A stretch of DNA of 64,000 bases from NCBI GenBank assembly GCA_900696485.1, contig CAADGG010000060.1:1-64000 (forward strand), given 5' to 3'. This document shows positions 54,407 through 63,211 of this stretch, piece after piece. The position numbers and the translations under genes are program-made. How positions within the stretch are numbered: the first letter of the stretch is position 1; each line of letters begins with the position of its first letter. The notes under the pieces were generated by a model. That model searched no databases. It was not told the DNA's origin and saw only the letters and a list, made by a program, of their open reading frames with translations. This stretch comes from an uncultured Pseudomonadota bacterium (lineage in GTDB: Bacteria; Myxococcota_A; UBA9160; PR03).

Positions 54407-55522
54407 CTAGAGCCGCATGGGCATCACAACCGCGACGCTGTCGGTGTCCTCGGCCGGACGTACGAGGGCCGGGGAGAGCTCGTCTTCGAGCAGCAGCTCG
54501 ATTTCCTTGGCATGGAAGGCGCTGAGGCTGTCGAGGAGATAGCGGGCGTTGAAGCCGACCGAGAGGCCGTCGCCCTGGTAGTCGACATCGAGCTCCTCGA
54601 AGGCATCGCCCAGATCCGGGTTCGTCGACGTGATCCGCAGGATCCCCGGAATCAGCTCGAGACGGATGGCTTTGCTGCGCTCGACCGACACCAGGGAAGC
54701 GCGGCGGACCGCTTGCGCCAGGAGGTCACTCGCGAGGGTGACGCGCTGGGTGTTGTTCTTCGGAAGCACCTGCCGGTAGTTCGGGAATTCCCCCTCCACG
54801 AGCCGCATGACCAGCGTCACGTCGCCCTTTCTCGCAAGGGCCGAGTTGCCTTCGAAGCCGAGTTCGACCTCGTCGGCATCCTCCTCGTCGACGAGTTTCT
54901 TGAGCTCCGCAAGCGCCTTTCTGGGCAGGATCACATTGGTGGCGAAGCCATTGCTCTCGGCGCCGACCGCGCGCTCGGAAATCGCGAGTCGGTGGCCGTC
55001 GGTCGCCACCATGCGCAGTTTCGTCGCTTCCTCGATGAGCTCGAAGTACACGCCGTTCAGGTTGTAACGAGTCTCGTCGGTCGACGCGGCGTACATCGTG
55101 CGCTCGATCATGCTGGAGAGCATGACGGCCTGGATCCGTCCCATCTTTTCGGGCGCGAGTTCGGGCAGCGTCGGAAATTCTTCTGCGGCCGTGCCGGCCA
55201 GGGTGAAGCGGCTCCGGGCGCAGCGCAGCTCCAGATACGAGTTGGCGGTGGTCGAGAGCTGGATGCTCTCCTCGGGAAACTCCCGGACGATCTCGAACAG
55301 CTTCCGGGCGGACACCGTAAGACCGCCCGGCTTCGTGACCTCCGCGGTCTGGACGCTTCGAATCCCGATGTCGAGGTCGGTCGCGGCGATTTCGAGGCGG
55401 TTCGGTTTCGTCGCCGTCAGTAGTGCATTGGCGAGGATCGGCATCGAGTTGCGCTTCTCGACGATCGATTGGATGCGACCGAGGCCGCGCACGAGCTCCG
55501 AGCGCGAGATCGAGGTCTGCAT
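54407..55522 (-). CDS. dnaN: DNA polymerase III beta sliding clamp
   Basis: A 371-aa three-domain clamp (E. coli 366 aa). The N-terminus is MQTSISRSELVRGLGRIQSIV; the middle has ATDGHRLAISER and LPRKALAELKKLV; the protein ends in VVMPMRL, the typical clamp terminus. ATG 55522 is preferred because GAGGGAG lies about seven bases upstream; longer in-frame starts add non-conserved sequence. It leads the leftward dnaN-gyrB-gyrA group, and dnaA is not upstream. Confidence 0.98.
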   Translation of the reverse strand: MQTSISRSELVRGLGRIQSIVEKRNSMPILANALLTATKPNRLEIAATDLDIGIRSVQTAEVTKPGGLTVSARKLFEIVREFPEESIQLSTTANSYLELRCARSRFTLAGTAAEEFPTLPELAPEKMGRIQAVMLSSMIERTMYAASTDETRYNLNGVYFELIEEATKLRMVATDGHRLAISERAVGAESNGFATNVILPRKALAELKKLVDEEDADEVELGFEGNSALARKGDVTLVMRLVEGEFPNYRQVLPKNNTQRVTLASDLLAQAVRRASLVSVERSKAIRLELIPGILRITSTNPDLGDAFEELDVDYQGDGLSVGFNARYLLDSLSAFHAKEIELLLEDELSPALVRPAEDTDSVAVVMPMRL

Positions 55523-55932
55523 CTTGTTCTCCCTCATCTTCTGGTTCCGAGATGAATTGGAATTCAGGGAAGTCGTGTCAGAAGCGTCCGACAAATCCGA
55601 CAGAACGCACCGAAGTCAGCGTGGAATCAGGCTCTTTCACGTCATCGAAACGGAGCTCCGGAGGAACGCTTCGAGCGGGATCGAGATGTGGGAGGATGGT
55701 ACCACGAGAACGGGGTCTGGAGCAGTCGCACGCGGTGGTTCAATGGGGGCAACAGGGGGACAGTCGCGGCGCTTCTCGTCATGGCGAACTCCAGCAAACA
55801 GAGCCCGAGAGCGGGACTCGGAGCTTGACATCCGGCGCGGGCGGTGGCTACCGTCGTTCGGCTCTCGCCAGCTCTCGATCGACCACGGCGACCCCGCGGC
55901 AATGACCAGAACGTGACCAAGGCGGCCAATCC
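55523..55932. other. Divergent dnaN/rpmH intergenic region (candidate origin site)
   Basis: A 410-base gap from which dnaN-gyrB-gyrA and rpmH-rnpA-yidD-yidC are transcribed outwards. This is where oriC or dnaA often lies. No TTATCCACA-type DnaA box was found by eye; the nearest partial match is TGTGGGAGG. No AT-rich stretch is obvious. Origin function is therefore only suggested by context. Confidence 0.4.
55825..55854 (+). promoter_or_regulatory. Predicted promoter of the rpmH operon
   Basis: A perfect TTGACA -35 box (55825-55830), an 18-base spacer and TACCGT as -10 (55849-55854). The expected transcription start is about 70 bases before the rpmH ATG. Confidence 0.5.
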
Positions 55933-56082
55933 ATGAAGCGCACCTATCAACCGAGCCGCATTCGCCGTCGCCGGACCCACGGGTTCCGGGCGCGGATGAA
56001 GACGCAGGGGGGTCGCTCGATCCTGGCGAGGCGGCGGGCCAAGGGCCGCGCCCGGCTGGCGGTGTCGACGCCGTCCAAGTGA
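55933..56082 (+). CDS. rpmH: 50S ribosomal protein L34
   Basis: A 49-aa highly basic L34 beginning [18 protein letters not shown] and ending RLAVSTPSK. It is very well conserved in the family. It lies upstream of rnpA, as in nearly all bacteria, and its stop overlaps the rnpA GTG start (GTGA). Confidence 0.98.
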   Translation: MKRTYQPSRIRRRRTHGFRARMKTQGGRSILARRRAKGRARLAVSTPSK

Positions 56083-56459
56083 CGCAACGGGGCGGGCGGC
56101 AGCGCTTCCGCCGCTCCGACCGCCTGCGCTCTTCCAAGGATTATCGCCGGGTCTCGCGGGATGGGGTCCGGATGTCGTCTCGGTCTTTCGTCGTGCTCGT
56201 TGCGCCCCAGCGCGAGGCCGATCCGGGTGCACCACCGAAGCTCGGAATCACCGTTAGCCGCCGGGTGGGAAACGCGGTCGTGAGAGCCAGTGTGAAACGC
56301 CGCCTTCGAGAATGGTTCCGACTCCATCGCGACCAGCTTCCGGTTGCGCGGGATCTCGTCGTGATCGCGAGACCGGCTGCAGCCGGTCTGAGCGCCGCCG
56401 AGGTCGATCGAGAGCTGGCGAGAGCCCTGCGACGGTTCTCCCTGGTGGAGAACCAGTGA
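56079..56459 (+). CDS. rnpA: Ribonuclease P protein component
   Basis: A 126-aa RNase P protein that assists the catalytic RNA in 5' tRNA maturation. The RNR motif region reads [18 protein letters not shown], and [10 protein letters not shown] precedes it. GTG 56079 overlaps the rpmH stop. Its stop overlaps the yidD start in the same way. Confidence 0.95.
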   Translation: MTQRGGRQRFRRSDRLRSSKDYRRVSRDGVRMSSRSFVVLVAPQREADPGAPPKLGITVSRRVGNAVVRASVKRRLREWFRLHRDQLPVARDLVVIARPAAAGLSAAEVDRELARALRRFSLVENQ

Positions 56460-56677
56460 CGTCTACAACGTCTAGATGGGTGGCAGCGATTCCCCGCGCG
56501 TATCACCGATGGATTTCACCCTCACTCCCCCCCGCTTGCCGTTATTGGCCGACATGCTCCGAGTACGCAGCGACGGCCATCGAGAAGCATGGACTGCTTC
56601 GCGGAACGTGGCTGGGGACACGCCGGATCGCCCGATGTCATCCATGGCATCCCGGCGGCCTCGATCCGGTTCCGTAG
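56456..56677 (+). CDS. yidD: Membrane protein insertion efficiency factor YidD
   Basis: A 73-aa YidD with the family signature [23 protein letters not shown] followed by [10 protein letters not shown] and [14 protein letters not shown]. It assists YidC-dependent membrane insertion. GTG 56456 overlaps the rnpA stop (GTGA), continuing the rpmH-rnpA-yidD coupling. yidC starts nine bases after its stop. Confidence 0.94.
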   Translation: MTSTTSRWVAAIPRAYHRWISPSLPPACRYWPTCSEYAATAIEKHGLLRGTWLGTRRIARCHPWHPGGLDPVP

Positions 56678-56686
56678 CGACTCGCT

Positions 56687-58375
56687 GTGGATCGCAACGC
56701 CGTCCTCGCTTTCGTGCTCTCCTTCGTGGTTCTCAGCCTCTGGATGACCTGGGAGGCCGAGAACCGTCCAGAACCGGTCGAGGCCGAGGCGATTCTCGAA
56801 GAGGCGGCGCCGCCGGAGCGCATACGGGAGGAGCGGGCGTCCCCGACGCCAGTGCTGGCGCCCCAGCGCGAAACGTCGCCGGCGCCGGCTCCGCCGCGTG
56901 AGGAACTCGCCGCGGAGCGACTAAAGTTCGAGAACGGGAGCGTGCGGGTAGAGCTCTCTTCACGCGGCGCCGGCGTGACTCATTGGGAGCTGTTGAACTA
57001 CCGGGTCACGGCGGCGGCAGATTCCGATCCCGTTGCGCTGATCGTGACGCCCGAAGGTGAGCCCCCGGCATTTGCGACCGCGTTCACGGAACTCGGGATC
57101 GGGGATCTCTCGGACGCGGTCTTCGACGTGGTGGAACGCGGTCCGCAGGACTTCGTCTTCGAGCTCGAGCGGGCAGGCGTTCGGGTTCGCAAGAGTCTGC
57201 GCTTCGAAGAAGATGGCTATCGGCTGCGCATGCGGATCGAGGTCGAGAACCAGACGCCGGACACACTCGAGCCGTCATTCCTGGTGGTGCTGATCGATCG
57301 CGGACGAGAAGGGGCGGATTTCCGAGAACTTGCGCTCGTGGCGCTAGCGGACGGAAGCGTCGAGCGGGCGCCGATCAGCGGCTTCGGACTCCAGGGATTT
57401 CTCGGATCGATGACAGGGGGAGCCCCGGAGCGCGAGCGCGCGTTTCCCGGAGCGGTCGAGTGGGCGGGGACGGACAGCCATTATTTCCTGACGGCGATGG
57501 TGCCAGACGTGGCGCGCGATGCGCTGGCGAGCTGGTCGGCGATCGAGCCGGGCCAGAAGGCGCAGGTGACGTTGTCGCAGCCGGTCTCCCTTCTGGCCGG
57601 GACGGCAGTCGCACGCGAGGTCCAGATCTACGCGGGTCCCAAGGATCCGCCGCTGTTGCAGGCGGTGGGGGCGCAGCTCGATCGGGCGATCCAGTACGGA
57701 TGGGCCTGGATTGCACCGGTGACGCGCGGGTTTAGCTGGATGCTGAGCGTCGCGTACTCCCTGATCCCGAACTACGGCATCGCGATCATCCTGCTGACGA
57801 TCCTCGTGCGACTGGTGACGGCGCCTCTCACGTACAAGCAGATGGAGTCGATGAAGCGGCTCGGCACCATGCAGCCGCGCATGAAGGAGCTGCAGGAGAA
57901 GTACAAGGACAACCGGGAGCGGCAGTCGCAGGAAATGGCGAAGCTGATGAAGGAAACCGGCTGGAACCCGCTCGGCGGGTGCCTGCCGATGATCCTCCAA
58001 GTACCTGTTTTTATTGGACTTTATTATGCTTTGCAGAGTTCGATCTCGCTCCGGCATGCACCGTTCATGCTGTGGATCAACGACCTCTCGAGTCCGGAGA
58101 CGCTGTTCATGGTGCCGGGTCTCGAACTTCCGATTCGCGTGCTCCCGATCTTGATGTGCCTCAGCATGGTGGCGCAGCAGAAGCTGACGCCGACGACGAC
58201 GATGGATCCGATGCAGCAGCGGATGATGCTCGTGATGATGCCGCTGATGTTCGGCTTCTTGTTCTACACGTTCCCGTCCGGCCTGGTGCTGTACTGGCTC
58301 GTCAGCAACCTGCTGGCGATCGCACAGATGCTCTACATGAACCGAAACCGGGCGCCAGCAGAGGCGACGGCGTAG
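56687..58375 (+). CDS. yidC: Membrane protein insertase YidC
   Basis: A 562-aa Gram-negative-type YidC. An N-terminal helix (AVLAFVLSFVVLSLWMTW), an acidic linker and a large periplasmic P1 domain (about residues 75-330) precede the conserved five-helix core. The key Arg is in ILLTILVRLVTAPLTYKQ, followed by the cytoplasmic hairpin MQPRMKELQEKY. GTG 56687 is the start. It inserts membrane proteins such as the F0 c subunit. Confidence 0.97.
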   Translation: MDRNAVLAFVLSFVVLSLWMTWEAENRPEPVEAEAILEEAAPPERIREERASPTPVLAPQRETSPAPAPPREELAAERLKFENGSVRVELSSRGAGVTHWELLNYRVTAAADSDPVALIVTPEGEPPAFATAFTELGIGDLSDAVFDVVERGPQDFVFELERAGVRVRKSLRFEEDGYRLRMRIEVENQTPDTLEPSFLVVLIDRGREGADFRELALVALADGSVERAPISGFGLQGFLGSMTGGAPERERAFPGAVEWAGTDSHYFLTAMVPDVARDALASWSAIEPGQKAQVTLSQPVSLLAGTAVAREVQIYAGPKDPPLLQAVGAQLDRAIQYGWAWIAPVTRGFSWMLSVAYSLIPNYGIAIILLTILVRLVTAPLTYKQMESMKRLGTMQPRMKELQEKYKDNRERQSQEMAKLMKETGWNPLGGCLPMILQVPVFIGLYYALQSSISLRHAPFMLWINDLSSPETLFMVPGLELPIRVLPILMCLSMVAQQKLTPTTTMDPMQQRMMLVMMPLMFGFLFYTFPSGLVLYWLVSNLLAIAQMLYMNRNRAPAEATA

Positions 58376-58398
58376 GCATACGCCCAAGGAGGATTTGC

Positions 58399-59337
58399 AT
58401 GTACGACCCGATGTCGGAAGCGCACGAGTTCATCGGGCAGAACCGTGGCGAGGCACTCGCCAAGGCGACGGCCTTCTTCGGAGTCCCGGCGCAGGAGCTG
58501 GCGATTCGCGAGGTGGATACCACGCTGGCGTCGGGCCTCGGCACCCGCGTCGCGGTGGTCGCGTACCTGCGCTCTTCCGGTCCGCCGGCGGGTGGCGGAG
58601 GCGATCGGGATCGAGATCGCGAGCCGCGTCGGGGCCGCGAGGACCGCGAGCCGCGCGGGGATCGAGGCCCGCGAGAGGCCCGCGGCGAGAACCGCGGGCG
58701 CGGCGGACGAGACCGCGGCGCGCGGAGCGAGCGGGGCCGGGAACGAAGCGAGGAGCCTCGGCAAGCGGCCGTCGCGAGGCCGGCGGAGCCGGCGGCGGGT
58801 CCATCGACGGGCACGACGACGACGCCACTCGGCGAGATCGGACAGTTCGTGTGCGGGCTCGTCGAGCGGATGGGTGTCGGCCCGTTCCAGATCTCCGAGT
58901 CCGATGCAACGGAGGGAACGATCGCGCTGCAGCTCAGCGGGACGGGTGCAGCGCGGCTGGCTGGCGGCGACGGCCGCACGGTCGAAGCGGTGCAGCTGCT
59001 CGCGAACCAGGCATCTTTGCGCGCGGGTGGCGACGATGCGAAGCGCGTCATCGTCGAAGTCGAAGGCAGCGAGGACGAGCGCACCGCGTTCCTCGAGAAG
59101 ATTGCGGACCGCGCGGCGCAGCGCGCGACCGAAACGGGTCGTCCCGTTGCGCTTGAGGCGATGAGCCCGAGGGATCGACGGGTGATCCACGTCGCGCTGC
59201 GGGACGCCGAGGGCGTGGCGACGATGACGGTGGGCGATGGCCGCTACCGGCAGGTCGTGGTCGTCCCGGAGAGCGCCCCGGAGTACGAAGAGGCCAAGCG
59301 CTACGAGGCCCAGTCGCAGCGCGAGAACCGGGACTGA
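58399..59337 (+). CDS. khpB: Jag/KhpB RNA-binding protein
   Basis: A 312-aa protein. The Jag-N domain (EFIGQNRGEALAKATAFFGVP) is followed by a strongly Arg/Gly/Asp/Glu-rich linker (about 66-118), a KH domain (about 140-225) and an R3H domain with the Arg and His motif in SPRDRRVIHVAL. KhpB binds RNA with KhpA and affects cell elongation and division in other bacteria. ATG 58399 follows AAGGAGGA. The mnmE gene that often follows is absent; a large palindromic element begins directly after the stop. Confidence 0.93.
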   Translation: MYDPMSEAHEFIGQNRGEALAKATAFFGVPAQELAIREVDTTLASGLGTRVAVVAYLRSSGPPAGGGGDRDRDREPRRGREDREPRGDRGPREARGENRGRGGRDRGARSERGRERSEEPRQAAVARPAEPAAGPSTGTTTTPLGEIGQFVCGLVERMGVGPFQISESDATEGTIALQLSGTGAARLAGGDGRTVEAVQLLANQASLRAGGDDAKRVIVEVEGSEDERTAFLEKIADRAAQRATETGRPVALEAMSPRDRRVIHVALRDAEGVATMTVGDGRYRQVVVVPESAPEYEEAKRYEAQSQRENRD

Positions 59338-59528
59338 CCGGCTTGCCGAAAATCGGCCACTGGCGAACGCGCATCGCCGGGCGGGAGGAGCACACCCGGA
59401 GCCGTAATCCGGAGGCGGCCGTACCAAAGCCGTGCGGAGCGCCGAAGCTCGTCCGCCGAGGACATCGGCGCAGGGTGTGCTCCTCCCGCCCGCCTCCGAA
59501 CCTCGTCGGCCGATTTTCGGCAAGCCGG
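59338..59528. repeat. Structured repeat element, copy B with extra outer arms
   Basis: Nested inverted repeats begin one base after the khpB stop. Perfect 21-bp outer arms (59338-59358 and 59508-59528) enclose a 113-bp core bounded by 19-bp arms (59379-59397 and 59473-59491). The core matches copy A at 17688-17800 in length and block order. At arm position 11, C paired with G in copy A is A paired with T here, a compensatory change. Confidence 0.85.
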
Positions 59529-59540
59529 TGAGGGGCTTCG

Positions 59541-59556
59541 CGTTCCACGTGGAACC
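59541..59556. promoter_or_regulatory. parS site 1
   Basis: CGTTCCACGTGGAACC matches the parS palindrome at 14 central positions (GTTCCACGTGGAAC), the variant known from Pseudomonas. It lies 24 bases before the second site and about 1.7 kb upstream of parB. It should be loaded by ParB. Confidence 0.85.
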
Positions 59557-59579
59557 CCTCCGTTCTCGTCCGATGAGCG

Positions 59580-60278
59580 ATGTTCCACGTGGAACCTCCG
59601 CCGGCTTCGCCGACCACCACGCTGTCCGTCTTGCGAGCCGGCCTTAGCGAGCTCGACCTCGAAGCCGGTCTAGCCGCTCCGCTGGCGTCCCTGTGCGAGC
59701 TGCTCGCGCAATGGGGCGCGCAGATGAACCTGACGGGCCACCGGACACCCGACGCGATCGCGCAGCGCCTCGTCCTCGACGCGCTGGCGCTCGCGGAGGC
59801 GCTGCCCGTCGATGCGCCGGAGAGCCTCGCGGACCTCGGAAGCGGTGCCGGTTTCCCGGGGCTGCCGCTCGCCGTCCGCTGGCCCACGTGCCGCATCACG
59901 CTCGTCGAGGCCCGTGAGCGCCGCCATCATTTCCAGCGTGCGGCTATCCGCACACTCGCCCTCTCGAATGTCGAGTCCCGGCGCGGTCGCCTCGAGGCGC
60001 TCGCTCCGGAGCCGCACGCCGTGGTCGTGGCCCAGGCCCTCGCGCAAGCAGATCAGGCCGTGGACTGGATGCTCCGATGGGTGGCGCCCGGCGGGTTGGT
60101 CGTCCTGCCCCAGTCGGCGGATGGACCGGCGTTCGCTGCGCCGCCCGGTCTCGAGGACGCACGGGCCCTCACGTACCGCGTCCCCCTCACCGGGCTCGAC
60201 CGACGCGTATGGGTCGCACGGCGGCCGGTGGACGCGCCCGCCGCGCCTGTGGTACGAACAGAGCGTCTCCCGCGCTGA
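59580..60278 (+). CDS. rsmG: 16S rRNA (guanine-N7)-methyltransferase RsmG
   Basis: A 232-aa RsmG/GidB that methylates G527 of 16S rRNA. The SAM motif DLGSGAGFPGLPLAV is at about residues 85-99, and WGAQMNLTGHRTPDAIAQRLVLDALA precedes it. ATG 59580 overlaps a parS site, which makes this start likely. It is followed by parA after about 110 bases, the classical rsmG-parA-parB order. Confidence 0.95.
   Translation: MFHVEPPPASPTTTLSVLRAGLSELDLEAGLAAPLASLCELLAQWGAQMNLTGHRTPDAIAQRLVLDALALAEALPVDAPESLADLGSGAGFPGLPLAVRWPTCRITLVEARERRHHFQRAAIRTLALSNVESRRGRLEALAPEPHAVVVAQALAQADQAVDWMLRWVAPGGLVVLPQSADGPAFAAPPGLEDARALTYRVPLTGLDRRVWVARRPVDAPAAPVVRTERLPR
59581..59596. promoter_or_regulatory. parS site 2 (overlaps rsmG start)
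   Basis: TGTTCCACGTGGAACC is a full parS match. It overlaps the rsmG start codon, so the first residues FHVEP are encoded by parS. ParB binding here could also affect rsmG-parAB transcription. Confidence 0.9.
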
Positions 60279-60389
60279 CGGACGCGTTTCGGCCGGTTTC
60301 CGGACTCCGATTGCAATCCCGAGCGGATCCCGGATATCCCGATCGCGGCCAGACCGATCGAGACGAGAGTCCCCCAGGGGAAGCCAGCC

Positions 60390-61202
60390 ATGCGCCTCCG
60401 CAGTCGAGTCTTTGCCATCGCCAACCAGAAGGGCGGCGTCGCGAAGACCACCACGGCCGTCAACCTGGCGGCGTCGTTCGCCGTGTCCGAGCGCCGCACG
60501 CTGCTGATCGACATGGATCCCCAGGCCAACGCGACCAGCGGCTTCGGCCTCGAGACGCCGGCCGCGCACGTCTACGACGCCTTGATCGGGCAGTGCGCGC
60601 TCAAGGACGTGTGTCGGCCGACGGAGCTCGAGGCGCTGCAGATCGTGCCGGCCGGTCCGGACCTGGTCGGCGCCGAGATCGAACTGGTCGACGCCGAGGA
60701 CCGCGAGCGCCGCCTCGCTCGCGCGCTCGCCGACGTGCGCGACGAGTACGAGCTCGTCGTCATCGATTGTCCGCCGTCGCTCGGTCTCTTGACGCTGAAT
60801 GCGCTGGTGGCGGCGGATGCCGTCATCGTGCCGCTGCAGGCCGAGTACTACGCGCTCGAGGGCCTCGCGCGCCTGCTCGACACCATCGAGCGTGTGCGGG
60901 AAGGTCTGAATCCCAGGCTGACACTCGAAGGCGTCGTTCTCACGATGATGGATGCGCGCAATAATCTGAGCCGCCAGGTCGCCGACGAGGTCCGCGAGCA
61001 TCTGGGCGCGCGCGTCTTCGAGACCGAGATCCCACGCAACGTGCGGCTGTCCGAAGCCCCGAGCCATGGCCGCCCGGCGTTGTTGTACGACGTGCGCTCG
61101 AAGGGCGCGATCGCCTATCTCCAGGTCGCCGAAGAGATCCTGCGCCGCCTCGAAGCCGAGCAGAATCCGGCGGCGAGCGGAAACGAAGAAGGAACCCCAT
61201 GA
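60390..61202 (+). CDS. parA: Chromosome partitioning ATPase ParA (Soj)
   Basis: A 270-aa deviant-Walker ATPase. The P-loop is NQKGGVAKTTTAVNLAA; LLIDMDPQANATSG and LVVIDCPPSLGLLTLNAL follow; DNA-binding basic residues lie in the C-terminal half. ParA forms the gradient that pulls ParB-parS complexes apart. Its stop overlaps the parB start (ATGA). Two parS sites lie about 0.8 kb upstream. Confidence 0.97.
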   Translation: MRLRSRVFAIANQKGGVAKTTTAVNLAASFAVSERRTLLIDMDPQANATSGFGLETPAAHVYDALIGQCALKDVCRPTELEALQIVPAGPDLVGAEIELVDAEDRERRLARALADVRDEYELVVIDCPPSLGLLTLNALVAADAVIVPLQAEYYALEGLARLLDTIERVREGLNPRLTLEGVVLTMMDARNNLSRQVADEVREHLGARVFETEIPRNVRLSEAPSHGRPALLYDVRSKGAIAYLQVAEEILRRLEAEQNPAASGNEEGTP

Positions 61203-62116
61203 GCACCCCTCGTCGCAGTCTCGGCCGCGGCCTCGGCGCCCTGATCCCCGGCGCGAGCGCCGCGCCGCGTCCCGCCCCGTCGCCGCCGCTCCCCGAGGAG
61301 ACCCCGGAAGCCGCCCCGGGTGCGCACGGGCCTGCCGAGCTCCCGGTCGCGCGCATTCGCGCCAATCCCGAGCAGCCGCGCCGCGTGTTCGACGCGGCCG
61401 AACTCGAGCGGCTGGCCACATCGATCGGCCAGTACGGCATCCTGCAGCCCGTCGTCGTCCGACGCGCCGCCGACGGCGACTACGAGCTGGTCGTCGGCGA
61501 GCGGCGCTGGCGTGCCGCGCAGCAGGCCGGGCTCGCGACGATCCCGGCCGTCATCGCCGACATCGAACCGCGCGACCGGCTCGCCGTGGCGCTCGTCGAG
61601 AACGTCCAACGCCACGATCTCAATCCGATCGAACTGGCACTCGCCTTCCGCGCGCTGGTCGAGCAAGGCGCGACACACGAGGAGGTCGGCGAGCGGGTCG
61701 GGATCGATCGCGTCAGCGTCTCCCACCATCTCCGTCTGCTCGAGCTGCCTCGCGAACTCCAAGGCGACGTCGAGAGCGGCGCGCTGAGTCTCGGCCACGC
61801 CAAGGCGCTGCTGTCGGTCGCGAGTCCCGAGCGGCGCCGTGCGCTGCGCGATCGCATCCTCGCCGAAGGGCTCTCGGTTCGCCGCGCCGAGGAGGAGGCG
61901 CGCGCGCTCGGAGCGCCGGCGCGCCCGCCGCGCAAGTCCCGCGCCGGCGTGCAGGTGCTCGATCCCGAGACCGTGCACCTGCTCGACCTGCTGCGCGACC
62001 GGCTCCAGACCCAGGTCCGGATGCGCGGCAGCGTCGAGCGCGGTCGGCTCGAGATCGAATACTTCGGCGCCGCCGAGCTGCAGGGCCTCGTCGAACGAAT
62101 CCTGGGGGACGCGTGA
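61199..62116 (+). CDS. parB: Chromosome partitioning protein ParB (Spo0J)
   Basis: A 305-aa ParB. The N-terminus RRSLGRGLGALIP is the ParA-interacting motif. CTP-binding motifs GERRWRAAQ and ENVQRHDLNPIE are intact, followed by the HTH (ATHEEVGERVGIDRVSVSHHLRLLEL) and a C-terminal dimer domain. It should load at parS and spread as a CTP-gated clamp. Its stop overlaps the bactofilin start (GTGA). Confidence 0.97.
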   Translation: MSTPRRSLGRGLGALIPGASAAPRPAPSPPLPEETPEAAPGAHGPAELPVARIRANPEQPRRVFDAAELERLATSIGQYGILQPVVVRRAADGDYELVVGERRWRAAQQAGLATIPAVIADIEPRDRLAVALVENVQRHDLNPIELALAFRALVEQGATHEEVGERVGIDRVSVSHHLRLLELPRELQGDVESGALSLGHAKALLSVASPERRRALRDRILAEGLSVRRAEEEARALGAPARPPRKSRAGVQVLDPETVHLLDLLRDRLQTQVRMRGSVERGRLEIEYFGAAELQGLVERILGDA

Positions 62117-62508
62117 ATCCGGAGCCGGTGGATCCGCCCGCCGAGACACCGGCGCTGGGTCCCGTCTGCGCCATCGCGGCGGGGACCCGCTTCGAAGGGC
62201 TCCTCTCGTTCTGGGGCGAGGCGCGCGTCGACGGCAGCCTGCACGGCGAGGTCGCCGCCCGCGGCACGCTCGATGTCGGGCCGGAGGCACGCATTGCCGG
62301 CCGCGTGGAGGTCGACACGCTGATCGTGGCCGGGCACATCGACGGCCAGATCTTCGCTCGTGTGCGGGTCGACGTCCTGCCCGGAGCCCACGTCACGGCC
62401 GCGATCCGGACCCCGCGCCTGGTGGTCGCCGATGGCGCTCACTTCGAGGGGCACCTCGACATGGTCCGGGCTGCCGACGCCGGGGCGTCCGAGGCTTCCG
62501 TAGCCTGA
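62113..62508 (+). CDS. Bactofilin
   Basis: A 131-aa bactofilin-fold polymer protein. Its beta-helix repeats read TRFEGLLSFWGEARVDGSLHGEV, LDVGPEARIAGRVEVDTLIVAGHIDGQI and LVVADGAHFEGHLDM. Bactofilins form scaffolds and in Myxococcus anchor ParA/ParB. GTG 62113 overlaps the parB stop, which suggests a joint role in chromosome positioning here too. The family call is firm. Confidence 0.93.
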   Translation: MNPEPVDPPAETPALGPVCAIAAGTRFEGLLSFWGEARVDGSLHGEVAARGTLDVGPEARIAGRVEVDTLIVAGHIDGQIFARVRVDVLPGAHVTAAIRTPRLVVADGAHFEGHLDMVRAADAGASEASVA

Positions 62509-62689
62509 TCCGCGCCCCTTGATCCTCCCCCCGACTTTGTAAGAATCCGGCCGCCCCGCGACCCGCAGGAGGTCCGCCACGCGCCGGATCTCTGCCCGGG
62601 GGCCGGCGCTTCGTCCTCGGGCCGGCCAGACGGGTCCACCGAGCCAAGGACCGCCGGCCGCGGCCGCAGTGGACCAAACCGGGAGTGAC

Positions 62690-63211
62690 GTGAGCGCGAT
62701 GATCCGCCCCCAACCCGCCCCGCTTCTCGTCCTCGCGGCCGCCCTGCTCGGCGCTGCTCCCGCGCACGCGGCGGCCCTCGATCTGATGCCGGACCCGACG
62801 CGGCGCATCTTCCTGCTCGTGCTGTTCGTGATCCTCGTGCCGCTGCTGAACGGCCTGCTGTTCAAGCCGCTGCTCGCGGTGCTGGAGGAGCGGCGCCGCC
62901 GGATCGAGGGCGCGCGCGCGCGCGCCGCACAGCTCGCTTCGGACGCGGCCGCGCTGGCCACGAAGCACGACGAGGCGTTGCACGCGGCGCGTGCCCGCTT
63001 CAACGGCGATCGCACGCGGACGCTCGAAGAGGCCCGCGCGGCCCACCAGGCCGCGCTCAGCGAGGCCCGTCGGCAGGCCGAACAGGAACTCACCGCGACC
63101 CGCGCGCAGGTCGGGAGTGCGCTCGACGCGGCGCGCGCGCAGCTTCGCGCCGAGGCCGAGCCGCTGGCTCGCCATGTCGCCGAGCGCCTGCTCGGCCGGG
63201 GGCTCGCATGA
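62690..63211 (+). CDS. ATP synthase F0 subunit b'
   Basis: A subunit of about 173 aa. It has a signal-like segment (LLVLAAALLGAAPAHAA), one membrane helix (RRIFLLVLFVILVPLLNGLLF) and a long charged coiled coil (LAVLEERRRRIEGARARAAQL). Two b-type subunits in tandem indicate b' followed by b. GTG 62690 is chosen after GGGAG; ATG 62699 and GTG 62669 are alternatives. The 180-base gap after the bactofilin gene may hold its promoter (TAAGAAT at about 62540). It overlaps atpF by ATGA. Confidence 0.9.
   Translation: MSAMIRPQPAPLLVLAAALLGAAPAHAAALDLMPDPTRRIFLLVLFVILVPLLNGLLFKPLLAVLEERRRRIEGARARAAQLASDAAALATKHDEALHAARARFNGDRTRTLEEARAAHQAALSEARRQAEQELTATRAQVGSALDAARAQLRAEAEPLARHVAERLLGRGLA

Noticed and set aside
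55523..55932. DnaA-box cluster
   Set aside because: No match of eight or more bases to TTATCCACA was seen on either strand.
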